A stretch of 13,802 bases of DNA, taken from Actinomycetes bacterium. GTDB lineage: Bacteria; Actinomycetota; Acidimicrobiia; Acidimicrobiales; JAJYPT01. The translations under genes and the position numbers were made by a program. The stretch spans positions 1 to 13,802 of the forward strand of contig JAJYPT010000026.1 in assembly GCA_021795135.1 (NCBI GenBank), given 5' to 3'. Each line of letters begins with the position of its first letter. The first letter of the stretch is position 1. This document shows, piece after piece, positions 7,174-13,802 of the stretch. Below the pieces are notes generated by a model that did not search any database, was not told where the DNA came from, and saw nothing but the letters and a program-made list of their open reading frames with translations.

Positions 7174-7431
7174 AGTTGCATACGGGCTGTGGTTGAAAAT
7201 CGAAGCCAGTCGCAGGCAAAACGATCCACGTAAGGCATCTATGTTTGCTGATCATTGTGCGGTTTAGAAGTAAGACCTGCCCCAATATTTACGAAAGGCG
7301 TAAATATTGGGAGAAGAGGCCAAAAGTTTCTGTATTGATGTAGGGGTATAAATTAGTCCCGCCATTATTGGAAACCTTAACCTTTCTGCAGGCGAGTGTG
7401 GGGGAAAAAACCAGGTCAGCCGTATGCAGCT
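7174..7431 (+). ncRNA. Candidate structured non-coding RNA of about 260 nt (possible raiA-class RNA)
   Basis: No credible ORF spans this stretch, yet it is richer in G and C than its surroundings and highly structured. The ends pair over a long distance: TGCATACGG (7177-7185) is perfectly complementary to CCGTATGCA (7420-7428). The helix continues inward, after one bulged G, as CTG/CAG and then TGGTT (7190-7194) with AACCA (7409-7413). It extends outward by about three further pairs. Inside lies a perfect 13-bp hairpin (CCCAATATTTACG, loop AAAGG, 7281-7311). There are also smaller possible helices, CAAA/TTTG (7217-7220/7244-7247), GGGG/TCCC (7343-7346/7357-7360) and GCAGG/CCTGC (7212-7216/7276-7280). 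A second GCAGG at 7388 could compete for the CCTGC. It lacks RNase P and tmRNA hallmarks. Because hpf/raiA commonly lies between sahH and secA in actinobacteria, a raiA-motif RNA is the most attractive identity, but this is an inference I could not test. Confidence 0.7.
7281..7311 (+). repeat. Perfect 13-bp inverted repeat (hairpin) inside the RNA candidate
   Basis: CCCAATATTTACG (7281-7293) and CGTAAATATTGGG (7299-7311) are exact reverse complements around the 5-nt loop AAAGG. The hairpin is followed by GAGAAGAGG, not by T residues, so it is not an intrinsic terminator; it reads as a stable internal arm of the RNA. Confidence 0.92.
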
Positions 7432-7466
7432 TTCTATGAGTGAGTTTTAGAAAAGGCTTGTATTTT
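7429..7466 (+). terminator. Weak terminator-like hairpin after the RNA candidate
   Basis: GCTTTCTA (7429-7436) can pair imperfectly, with a bulged A and an unpaired G, with TAGAAAAGGC (7448-7457). It is followed by TTGTATTTT. The stem shares bases with the outer end of the RNA's closing helix, so the two are mutually exclusive. The T-run is interrupted, so this is a tentative 3' boundary only. Confidence 0.25.
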
Positions 7467-7552
7467 AGCGATAGTTGGGGATAGTTTTGAATATTGGAAA
7501 AAATTTAATTATTTATCACCAATAAGTAAAATAAAATAGTTTAAATGTGAAT

Positions 7553-7573
7553 AAATAGTATTAAATACTATTT
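7553..7573. repeat. 21-bp palindrome, possible operator
   Basis: AAATAGTATT (7553-7562) and its exact reverse complement AATACTATTT (7564-7573) flank a single central A. It ends 6 bp before a TTGACG box, a position where an activator or autoregulating protein could bind. LuxR/NarL-type regulators, one of which is encoded just downstream, usually recognise inverted repeats. The link is inference, and AT-rich DNA produces some palindromes by chance. Confidence 0.6.
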
Positions 7574-7579
7574 GAGTTG

Positions 7580-7606
7580 TTGACGATAAATTAAAAAATC
7601 TAGAGT
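7580..7606 (+). promoter_or_regulatory. Candidate promoter of the response regulator
   Basis: TTGACG (7580-7585), an excellent -35 match, is followed after 15 nt by TAGAGT (7601-7606), which fits TAnnnT. A 21-bp palindrome lies just upstream. It would give a 5' leader of about 100 nt before the TTG start at 7715. The spacer is shorter than ideal, so another -10 is possible. Confidence 0.35.
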
Positions 7607-7714
7607 TCTAAGCAGGGATAGCTTTGATTTTTAGAGTCGTTTTCATCAACAAAAGGCAATGACAAACAACTAGTTTTAATATGCCTTGTTATGCACCTAG
7701 GCGGAGGGTTGCAA

Positions 7715-8407
7715 TTGACGTTTGGCGATCAGAAGCGAAAAGAGTCTATAAGAGTACTCATAGCAGATGACCAGGCTTTGTTCCGAAAAGGCTTAATGGC
7801 TGTGTTGGAAAGTGAAGACGATATTGAAGTAATAGCTGAGGCACAAGACGGGCAAGAGGCTATCCAAAAAGCAATAGAATGGGTTCCCGATGTTGTATTG
7901 ATGGACGTTAGAATGCCCAAGGTAAGTGGCATTGAAGCTTCTAGAAGTATCAAAGCAGCAGTACCTACGACTAAAATTTTAATGTTGACTGTAAGTGATG
8001 AAGAAGAAGACTTATACGAAGCTATCAAATCAGGAGCAAATGGATATCTTTTAAAAGAAATATCTGTTACCGATGTTTCTCAGGCAGTAAGATCTTTAGT
8101 AATAGGTCAAAGCCTAATTTCTCCTCACATGGCATCTAAATTGATAACTGAATTTTCTTCTTTGGCAAAAAAAGCCGAAGAAAAGCAACAACTACCAGCT
8201 CCTACTTTGACGTCTCGGGAGCTACAGGTATTAAAATTTGTGGCAAGGGGAATGAGTAATCGAGAAGTAGCAGATGCTTTATTTATTTCTGAAAATACAG
8301 TAAAAAACCATGTACGAAATATTTTAGAAAAACTGCATCTTCATTCCAGAATGCAAGCAGTTATGTTTGCCGTACGCGAAAGGATTATTGACGCAGTAGA
8401 GAATTGA
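7715..8407 (+). CDS. NarL/FixJ (LuxR)-type response regulator
   Basis: A two-domain regulator of 230 residues counted from TTG 7715. That start is preferred because GGAGGG (7703-7708) lies 6 nt upstream, while the in-frame ATG at 7691 has no ribosome site and would add only eight residues. The receiver domain shows IADD near the N-terminus, the phospho-acceptor aspartate in LMDVRMP (Asp64), the switch threonine in MLTVSD and the lysine in LLKEI. After a short linker a LuxR-type helix-turn-helix follows (LTSRELQVLKFVARG through NTVKNHVRNILEKLHLHSR). It should bind DNA as a phosphorylation-controlled dimer. No histidine kinase is encoded in the window, so the partner is elsewhere or it acts as an orphan. 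In several actinobacteria a regulator of some type is found near secA; in mycobacteria the regulator in this region is the unrelated OmpR-type MtrA. Target genes are unknown. Confidence 0.9.
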   Translation: MTFGDQKRKESIRVLIADDQALFRKGLMAVLESEDDIEVIAEAQDGQEAIQKAIEWVPDVVLMDVRMPKVSGIEASRSIKAAVPTTKILMLTVSDEEEDLYEAIKSGANGYLLKEISVTDVSQAVRSLVIGQSLISPHMASKLITEFSSLAKKAEEKQQLPAPTLTSRELQVLKFVARGMSNREVADALFISENTVKNHVRNILEKLHLHSRMQAVMFAVRERIIDAVEN

Positions 8408-8459
8408 AAAATTCATTTTTTTCTAAATTTTCTACTTTCGCCTTATTAGACTGATTTTA

Positions 8460-11195
8460 ATGAGTGTTATCACCAAGATACTTCGAAGCGGAGAAGGAAC
8501 AAAAGTAAAAAGACTAAGAGACATTGTCCCTTTGATCAATGCTTTGGAACCTGAAATGCAAAAATGTAGCGATCAAGAGCTACGCTCTTATACAGATAAG
8601 TTTCGCAATCGTCTAGAAGCAGGAGAAACTTTAGACGATTTATTGGTTGAAGCTTTTGCTGTAGTTAGGGAAGCAGCTTTTCGGGTTATAGGACAACGCC
8701 ATTTTGATGTCCAATTAATGGGTGGAATGGCACTTCATTTTGGCTGGATAGCAGAAATGAAAACAGGAGAAGGAAAAACTTTAGTTTCTACCCTCCCAGC
8801 ATATCTCAATGGCCTTAGTGGCAGAGGTGTGCATATTGTAACTGTAAATGAGTACCTTGCCCAAAGAGATGCTCAATGGATGGGGCAAATCCATCGTTTT
8901 TTAGGGCTTAGTGTAGGTTTGTTGTCTCCTGAAATAGATGATCCTGAATTAAAACGACAAGCCTATGCTTGTGACATAACCTATGGAACAAATACTGAAT
9001 TTGGTTTTGACTATTTGAGAGATAATATGGCATCTTCTTTGGAAGAGATGGTTCAACAAGGTCATGTCTACGCAATTGTTGACGAAGTGGATTCAATTTT
9101 AATAGATGAAGCTAGAACTCCTTTGATAATTAGTGGTCCTTCAGATGAGGCTACTAAACTCTATTACCAATTTGCCGGAATTGTGCGTCTTTTGCGAATT
9201 GATGAAGATTATGAAGTAGATGAAGAAAAAAAAGCAGTTACTCCTACTGAAGCTGGGATAGAAAAAGTAGAAGCAGCTTTAGACGTTGAGAACTTATACG
9301 ATTTAGTCTCGGTAAATTATGTACATCACCTCCAGCAAGCCCTCAAAGCTAAAGAATTATACAAAAGAGATCGTGATTATATAGTTTCTAAGGGAGAGGT
9401 AAAAATAGTTGATGAGTTCACAGGAAGAATATTAGAAGGTAGACGTTGGTCAGAAGGTTTACATCAAGCAATTGAAGCCAAAGAACGAGTAGCAATTAAA
9501 GAAGAAAATCATACTTGGGCAACTGTTACTTTACAAAATTATTTTAGGCTATATGAAAAATTAGCTGGAATGACAGGTACCGGACAAACCGAAGCCGCTG
9601 AATTTTTGAGTACTTATAATTTACCTGTGGTGCCTATTCCAACTCATCGTCCCCTAATTCGTGTAGATCAACCAGATCTCATATTTAAATCTGAACAAGC
9701 TAAATTTAATGCAATAGTTGAAGATATAAGAGTTCGTCATGAATTAGGTCAACCTGTTTTGGTAGGAACTGCTTCGGTTGAAAAGTCTGAATTACTATCT
9801 TCTTTGTTGAGTTCAAAAAATATAAAACATCAAGTTTTAAATGCTAAACAGCATTCTCTTGAAGCCGAAATAATAGCCCAAGCAGGACATCTTGGGGCAG
9901 TGACTGTAGCAACGAACATGGCAGGACGAGGCGTAGACATTATTTTAGGCGGTAACCCAGAAGGCTTAGCTGCTAAAGAAGTTGCGAAAAAAGGTCTAGA
10001 TCTATCTAGTGAAAAAGGTCAGCAACTTTATGAAAGACTTGTGAGCAGTTATAAAGAATCTTGCGCGAAAGAAGGAGATAAGGTTCGTTCTTTGGGTGGT
10101 CTTTATGTTCTTGGTAGCGAAAGACACGAAAGCAGACGTATAGATAATCAGCTTAGAGGTCGTTCAGGTCGTCAAGGAGATCCTGGAGAAAGTCGTTTCT
10201 TTTTATCCTTAGAAGATGAATTAATGCGTCTTTTTGCAACTGGGGCTATGAGTTGGGTGATGACCAAGGCCTTTCCAGAAGAAGTTCCCATACAAGCTAA
10301 AATGGTTACTCGTTCCATTGAAAGAGCCCAAAGCACAGTTGAAGGACGCAATGCTGAGATTAGAAAAGACGTTCTAAAATACGACGAAGTACTAAACGAA
10401 CAGCGTAAGGTAATTTATGCTCGCCGTTTGCGAGTACTTCAAGGTGAAGACTTAAAAGAACTTACCCTAAATCTTTGTCAAAGAGCCATTGAGGCATCTG
10501 TAATGGCTTATTGCTTATCTGATTTCCCCGAAGAATGGGATTTAGAAGGACTGCTATCTGAAATTTCCCAATACTATCCAACTCAATTTAGTGTTGAAGA
10601 AATTGCTTTGGCTACTTCAAAAGCTCAACTCCAAGAAAGCTTTTTTGAAGAAGCAGTTGAATATTATAAATTGAGAGAACAATCTATTCCCGACGGAGAA
10701 GAAACCACTAGGCAGTTAGAACGCCAAGTTATGTTGCAAATTATTGATCAGCACTGGAGGGAACATCTTTCAGAAATGGATTATTTGCGCGAAGGAATCA
10801 ACCTTAGGGCAATGGGGCAACAGGATCCTCTAGTTGCTTATCAAAAAGAAGGTTTTGAAATGTTTTCTCAAATGATGACTTCAATTGAAGATGATTATTT
10901 GAGATATATTATGCATATAGATATGCTAGGTCAACCTCTTGCTACCTCTGATCTGTCTAGTGCTTCTTATCAAGCAGCTCAAGATCCTATGGATGTACCT
11001 CTTTCTGCATTAGGTTTTTCTTCTGGGCAGGACTATGAAGAAGATGATGACCAAGACGATTCTGAGTCAGGACCCAAAGACATTACTACTCGTCCTTCTT
11101 TGACAATAGTAAAGTCTAGCGATAATAGGCTTGGACGCAATGAACCTTGTTGGTGCGGAAGTGGTAAAAAGTTTAAACTATGCCATGGCAGTTGA
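8460..11195 (+). CDS. secA: Preprotein translocase ATPase SecA
   Basis: 911 residues, normal for the family. SecA is the motor that pushes preproteins through SecYEG at the cytoplasmic membrane. Visible elements: Walker A in MKTGEGKT (100-107), the preprotein cross-linking region with the TYGTNTEFGFDYLRDNM segment, Walker B DEVD (208-211) followed by DEARTPLIISG, and NMAGRGVDI (486-494). The QLRGRSGRQGDPG arginine-finger motif, a long helical scaffold and QIIDQHWREHLSEMDYLREGI follow. The C-terminal tail ends in a SecB-type zinc knuckle: C897, C899, C908 and H909. Most SecA proteins read GRGTD at 489-493, here GRGVD. The ATG at 8460 lacks a clear Shine-Dalgarno, 52 bp after the regulator gene. 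Full length and all motifs are intact. Confidence 0.97.
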   Translation: MSVITKILRSGEGTKVKRLRDIVPLINALEPEMQKCSDQELRSYTDKFRNRLEAGETLDDLLVEAFAVVREAAFRVIGQRHFDVQLMGGMALHFGWIAEMKTGEGKTLVSTLPAYLNGLSGRGVHIVTVNEYLAQRDAQWMGQIHRFLGLSVGLLSPEIDDPELKRQAYACDITYGTNTEFGFDYLRDNMASSLEEMVQQGHVYAIVDEVDSILIDEARTPLIISGPSDEATKLYYQFAGIVRLLRIDEDYEVDEEKKAVTPTEAGIEKVEAALDVENLYDLVSVNYVHHLQQALKAKELYKRDRDYIVSKGEVKIVDEFTGRILEGRRWSEGLHQAIEAKERVAIKEENHTWATVTLQNYFRLYEKLAGMTGTGQTEAAEFLSTYNLPVVPIPTHRPLIRVDQPDLIFKSEQAKFNAIVEDIRVRHELGQPVLVGTASVEKSELLSSLLSSKNIKHQVLNAKQHSLEAEIIAQAGHLGAVTVATNMAGRGVDIILGGNPEGLAAKEVAKKGLDLSSEKGQQLYERLVSSYKESCAKEGDKVRSLGGLYVLGSERHESRRIDNQLRGRSGRQGDPGESRFFLSLEDELMRLFATGAMSWVMTKAFPEEVPIQAKMVTRSIERAQSTVEGRNAEIRKDVLKYDEVLNEQRKVIYARRLRVLQGEDLKELTLNLCQRAIEASVMAYCLSDFPEEWDLEGLLSEISQYYPTQFSVEEIALATSKAQLQESFFEEAVEYYKLREQSIPDGEETTRQLERQVMLQIIDQHWREHLSEMDYLREGINLRAMGQQDPLVAYQKEGFEMFSQMMTSIEDDYLRYIMHIDMLGQPLATSDLSSASYQAAQDPMDVPLSALGFSSGQDYEEDDDQDDSESGPKDITTRPSLTIVKSSDNRLGRNEPCWCGSGKKFKLCHGS

Positions 11196-11208
11196 GCTTT
11201 AGTACCTT

Positions 11209-12330
11209 ATGCAAGATTTTGGAGACGAACTAGCTTCTGTAAAATGTCGTTTTGACCAAGCCTGTGCTTATTTAAATTTTAACCTTTTACAAGAACAAAA
11301 ACATCAATTAGAAGAACAAATTTTACGCCCTGATTTATGGGATGACCCCGATCGAGCCCGGACTTTGACTACAAATTATGGTCGAGTTAATGATGATTTG
11401 GGTTTTTTAGAATCTTTAAGACAAAAAATAGAAGAAGCAGAGTTACTTTTTGAACTGGCCAAGCAAGAATCAGATGACTCGGTCGAAGATGAAATACAAA
11501 GATTATTAGAAGCTTTGAAAAAGGATTTTGATTATTTAGATCAAAGATCTTTATTTATTGGCGAGTACGATGAGATGGATGCGGTTTGTGAAATACATGC
11601 TGGTTCTGGGGGTACAGACGCTCAAGATTGGGCGGAAATGTTACTTAGAATGTATTTGAGATGGGCAGAACGCCATGGGTTTGAAGTAGAATTAGATGAA
11701 ATATCTCCAGGACAAGAAGCAGGCATCTTATCTGCGACTTTTATAATCAAAGGTCGTTATGCCTATGGCTTATTGTTGGGAGAACAAGGTGTACAAAAGC
11801 TAATTAGGATATCTCCTTATGGGGCAAATAGAAGAGAGACCTCACATGCTTCTTTTAGTGCAGTCCCTTTTTTTGAAGATGTAGCTGGAGAAATTGACAT
11901 TGATGAAAAAGATTTACGCATAGATACTTATCGATCCTCTGGAGCTGGGGGCCAACACGTAAATGTTACAGATTCTGCTGTAAGGATTACCCATTTACCA
12001 ACAGGGATAGTAGTTTCTTGTCAAAATGAGCGTAGCCAACACCAAAACAAGGCAAGGGCTATGCAAATACTGGCATCTAAGCTATTAGAACGTCTCCATC
12101 AAGAGCGTAAAGAAGAAATCAATGCAATTGCAGGCCCTCAGTCACAGGTAACTAGAGGTAATCATTTTAGAACATATACCTTAGCTCCTTATCAATTAGT
12201 TAAAGACGATAGAACCAAATTTGAAACTGGAAATGTTGATAGTGTATTAGATGGTGATATAGATCCTTTTATTGATTCTTTTTTGAAATGGAGAAGGTCT
12301 ATGGCAACTTCTTCTGAAGTGGGAAGTTAG
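11209..12330 (+). CDS. prfB: Peptide chain release factor 2 (RF2)
   Basis: A 373-residue class I release factor that recognises UGA and UAA and triggers peptide release on the ribosome. The N-terminal helical region (with RPDLWDDPDRAR) and domain 2 lead to the peptidyl-transferase motif GGQ (247-249) within SSGAGGQHVN, followed by the NERSQHQNKARAM segment. The anticodon-like tripeptide of RF2, normally SPF, reads SPY here (202-204), followed by GANRRETSHASF. No CTTTGA frameshift site occurs near the start, so the usual autoregulatory +1 frameshift is absent, as in other actinobacteria. Three genes in this window end in TGA, so RF2 activity is needed. ATG 11209 lies 13 nt after the secA stop with no obvious ribosome site, suggesting co-transcription with secA. 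Confidence 0.95.
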   Translation: MQDFGDELASVKCRFDQACAYLNFNLLQEQKHQLEEQILRPDLWDDPDRARTLTTNYGRVNDDLGFLESLRQKIEEAELLFELAKQESDDSVEDEIQRLLEALKKDFDYLDQRSLFIGEYDEMDAVCEIHAGSGGTDAQDWAEMLLRMYLRWAERHGFEVELDEISPGQEAGILSATFIIKGRYAYGLLLGEQGVQKLIRISPYGANRRETSHASFSAVPFFEDVAGEIDIDEKDLRIDTYRSSGAGGQHVNVTDSAVRITHLPTGIVVSCQNERSQHQNKARAMQILASKLLERLHQERKEEINAIAGPQSQVTRGNHFRTYTLAPYQLVKDDRTKFETGNVDSVLDGDIDPFIDSFLKWRRSMATSSEVGS

Positions 12331-12360
12331 TTTATTTATTTCAAAAACCAAGGGACTAAT

Positions 12361-13077
12361 TTGAGCAATAATATGATAAGGCTTGACAAAGTCACTAAAA
12401 TTTATAAAGGACAACATCTTGCTCTTGATTCTTGTACTGTATCTATCAACAAGGGTGATTTTGTTTTTTTAGTAGGTCCTTCAGGTTCTGGTAAATCAAC
12501 TTTTATAAAATTATTACTGCGAGAAGAAAAACCTACATCTGGAGATGTATGGGTAAATGGAAACTTAGTCAATAAACTTAGCAAGCGCAAAGTTTGTCAC
12601 TTGAGAAGAACTATAGGCTGTGTATTTCAAGATTTTCGTCTCTTGGATAATAAAACTGTAAAAGAAAATGTCTCTTTTGCTTTAGAAGTTATCGGTCGCC
12701 CCCATTCTGTTATTTCAAAACAAGTGCCTCAAATTTTGGAATTAGTTGGACTAGAAGAAAAAATGGATCGATTCCCTTCTGAACTTTCAGGAGGAGAACA
12801 ACAAAGAGTTGCGATTGCAAGAGCTTTTGTGAATCATCCACCTTTGCTTTTAGCAGATGAGCCTTCTGGAAATTTAGATCCAAAAACAACTTCTTCAATT
12901 ATGAATTTGTTGGAAAGGATCAACAAAACTGGCACTACTGTTGTAATGGCTACTCATGATGCTGGCATAGTTAATTATATGCAAAAAAGAGTGATTCACC
13001 TCAATCGAGGAAGCGTAGTTTCAGATGAGCTTCAAGGAAGTTATATAATGAATCCTTCTGCTGAATCTAATATTTAG
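12361..13077 (+). CDS. ftsE: Cell division ATP-binding protein FtsE
   Basis: A 238-residue ABC ATPase, the cytoplasmic half of FtsEX, which couples ATP hydrolysis to peptidoglycan hydrolase activation at the division septum. Walker A is GPSGSGKST (39-47), the ABC signature LSGGEQQ (142-148), Walker B LLLADEPSG (around D166/E167), and the switch His199 is in ATHD. The Q-loop segment reads GCVFQDFRLL, which is characteristic of FtsE. The start is taken as TTG 12361 because AAGGGA (12350-12355) lies 5 nt upstream; the ATG at 12373 has no ribosome site. It follows prfB by 30 nt and precedes ftsX, the usual actinobacterial order prfB-ftsE-ftsX. Confidence 0.95.
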   Translation: MSNNMIRLDKVTKIYKGQHLALDSCTVSINKGDFVFLVGPSGSGKSTFIKLLLREEKPTSGDVWVNGNLVNKLSKRKVCHLRRTIGCVFQDFRLLDNKTVKENVSFALEVIGRPHSVISKQVPQILELVGLEEKMDRFPSELSGGEQQRVAIARAFVNHPPLLLADEPSGNLDPKTTSSIMNLLERINKTGTTVVMATHDAGIVNYMQKRVIHLNRGSVVSDELQGSYIMNPSAESNI

Positions 13078-13151
13078 AAGTTTTAACTAAATTAGAAAAA
13101 TTATCTTGTAGTAAATATTTTTTATAATTTATTCTTTTGGAAAAGGGGCCT

Positions 13152-13802
13152 ATGGCTTTATCTACCCGTTATGTTTTAAAAGAAAGTTTTAGCAGTCTCA
13201 AGAGGAATTTATTGATGACTTTTGCTGCAATTTTGGCAGTAGCTGTTTCTTTGTCTTTAGTGGGAAGTTCCTTGTTGATCAAACAAGGAGTTACAGATGC
13301 CACTTTACAATGGAGAGGGGGAGTACAACTTTCTATTTTCATAAATGCTAATGCCACTCCATCCCAAACTAGTGCCATTGTTCATAAACTTTCTACGATG
13401 TCTCAAGTAAAAAAGTTTAGCTACACCAACCAAAAACAAGCTTATAAAGATTTTAAGCTTATGTTTGCAGGACAACCAGCATTAGTAAAATCTGTTACAC
13501 CAACCGATTTGCCTCCTTCTTTTAGGGTAGTCCCAAAAAAAGCTCAATTTGTCAATCAAATAGGAAATAGTTTCCAAAATATGGCAGGGGTGACACAGGT
13601 AGTTTATGCTAAAAAAGCTGTAGCTACTTTATTGAAAGTTACCAAAGTTTTACAAATATTAATATTAGGAGTCGCGGTCGTTTTATTATTTTCGGCGATT
13701 ATTCTAATTTTAAATACTATTAGAGTTGCAATTTTTGCTCGTCGTAAAGAAGTTGCGGTAATGAAGTTAGTAGGTGCAACAAATTGGTTTATTCGACTTC
13801 CA
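13152..13802 (+). CDS. ftsX: Cell division permease FtsX, 5' part
   Basis: An ATG at 13152 opens a frame that stays open to the end of the window (217 codons), so the 3' end is missing. AAAGGGG just upstream (13142-13148) is a strong ribosome site. The product starts MALSTRYVLKESFSSLKRN, then a first membrane helix (about 22-43). An extracellular loop of roughly 125 residues contains the FtsX pattern ending in LPPSFRV and the VTQVVYAKKAV segment. A second helix (about 170-190) and the conserved cytoplasmic RRKEVAVMKLVGATNWFIR follow. FtsX is the membrane partner of FtsE; its loop binds peptidoglycan hydrolase regulators. It is 74 bp downstream of ftsE, an AT-rich gap with no recognised site. 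Confidence 0.93.
   Translation, partial: MALSTRYVLKESFSSLKRNLLMTFAAILAVAVSLSLVGSSLLIKQGVTDATLQWRGGVQLSIFINANATPSQTSAIVHKLSTMSQVKKFSYTNQKQAYKDFKLMFAGQPALVKSVTPTDLPPSFRVVPKKAQFVNQIGNSFQNMAGVTQVVYAKKAVATLLKVTKVLQILILGVAVVLLFSAIILILNTIRVAIFARRKEVAVMKLVGATNWFIRLP

Larger units (their letters stand above)
7467..7690. other. AT-rich gene-free stretch upstream of the response regulator
   Basis: No ORF with coding character was seen here on either strand. The stretch contains a 21-bp palindrome (7553-7573) and a possible promoter (TTGACG 7580-7585; TAGAGT 7601-7606), listed separately. Where many actinobacteria have genes between ahcY and secA, nothing protein-coding is visible. Confidence 0.6.

Noticed and set aside
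7061..7285. Minus-strand ORF of 74 codons overlapping the end of ahcY and the RNA region
   Set aside because: No ribosome site, no recognisable domain, and it overlaps both a certain gene and the structured RNA; it looks like a chance frame.
7281..7311. Intrinsic terminator of ahcY
   Set aside because: The hairpin is perfect but no T-run follows, it lies about 160 bp after the stop codon, and it sits inside a larger closed structure.
7174..7431. RNase P RNA, tmRNA or a cobalamin riboswitch as identity of the structured region
   Set aside because: The conserved RNase P core (such as ACAGAAA near the 3' side) and the tmRNA tRNA-like 3' end with CCA are absent. ACCTGCC at 7275-7281 recalls a B12 box, but the rest of the cobalamin riboswitch core is missing.
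7653..7687. Inverted repeat AAGGCA/TGCCTT before the response regulator
   Set aside because: Only six base pairs around a 23-nt loop; expected by chance and with no clear relation to the start codon.
11196..11230. Programmed frameshift site in prfB
   Set aside because: No CTTTGA-type slippery sequence or internal stop is present; the frame is continuous from ATG 11209.
1..13802. CRISPR array, insertion sequence, prophage or tRNA gene
   Set aside because: No repeated spacer pattern, transposase, phage gene or cloverleaf was seen; the window is a core chromosomal region.

Overview
The window is one AT-rich stretch of a bacterial chromosome with all recognisable genes on the + strand. The gene set and order suggest a low-G+C, streamlined actinobacterium, most likely an Acidimicrobiia- or Actinomarina-type aquatic lineage. 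The main reason is the run phosphomannomutase - Trm112-like - phosphoglucose/phosphomannose isomerase - adenosylhomocysteinase, followed by a response regulator, secA, prfB, ftsE and ftsX. It resembles a compressed version of the actinobacterial manB-manA-sahH-...-secA neighbourhood. The taxonomic placement is inference from gene order and protein style, not a database result. TGA, TAA and TAG all serve as stops and ATG and TTG as starts, so the code appears standard.

Layout. 3-449: 3' end of a CPBP-family membrane protease-like gene. 547-717: a 56-residue zinc-ribbon protein. 805-4554: one uninterrupted ORF joining a GT-C-like polytopic membrane protein to a complete phosphomannomutase/phosphoglucomutase; the junction holds a perfect 22-bp palindrome and a strong Shine-Dalgarno plus ATG that could start a free mutase. 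4561-7123: Trm112-like protein, SIS-type PGI/PMI and S-adenosylhomocysteine hydrolase, almost without gaps. 7124-7690: a 567-bp gene-free stretch. Its first half looks like a gene for a structured RNA of about 260 nt, closed by a long-range helix and containing a perfect 13-bp hairpin. Its second half is AT-rich and holds a 21-bp palindrome and a possible promoter for the next gene. 7715-8407: NarL/LuxR-type response regulator, probably starting at TTG. 8460-13802: secA, prfB, ftsE (TTG start) and the 5' part of ftsX.

How they work together. The mutase and isomerase interconvert sugar phosphates (fructose-6-P, mannose-6-P, mannose-1-P and the glucose equivalents), feeding nucleotide-sugar and glycoconjugate synthesis. 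The attached GT-C-like protein could be a consumer of that supply at the membrane. AhcY recycles S-adenosylhomocysteine. SecA, RF2 and FtsEX are core functions for export, termination and cell division. The most unusual parts are the fused membrane-protein/mutase ORF with its palindromic linker, and the structured RNA candidate in the ahcY-regulator gap. That gap is where related actinobacteria commonly carry the hibernation factor gene raiA/hpf, so I propose, without being able to verify it, that the RNA belongs to the raiA motif class.
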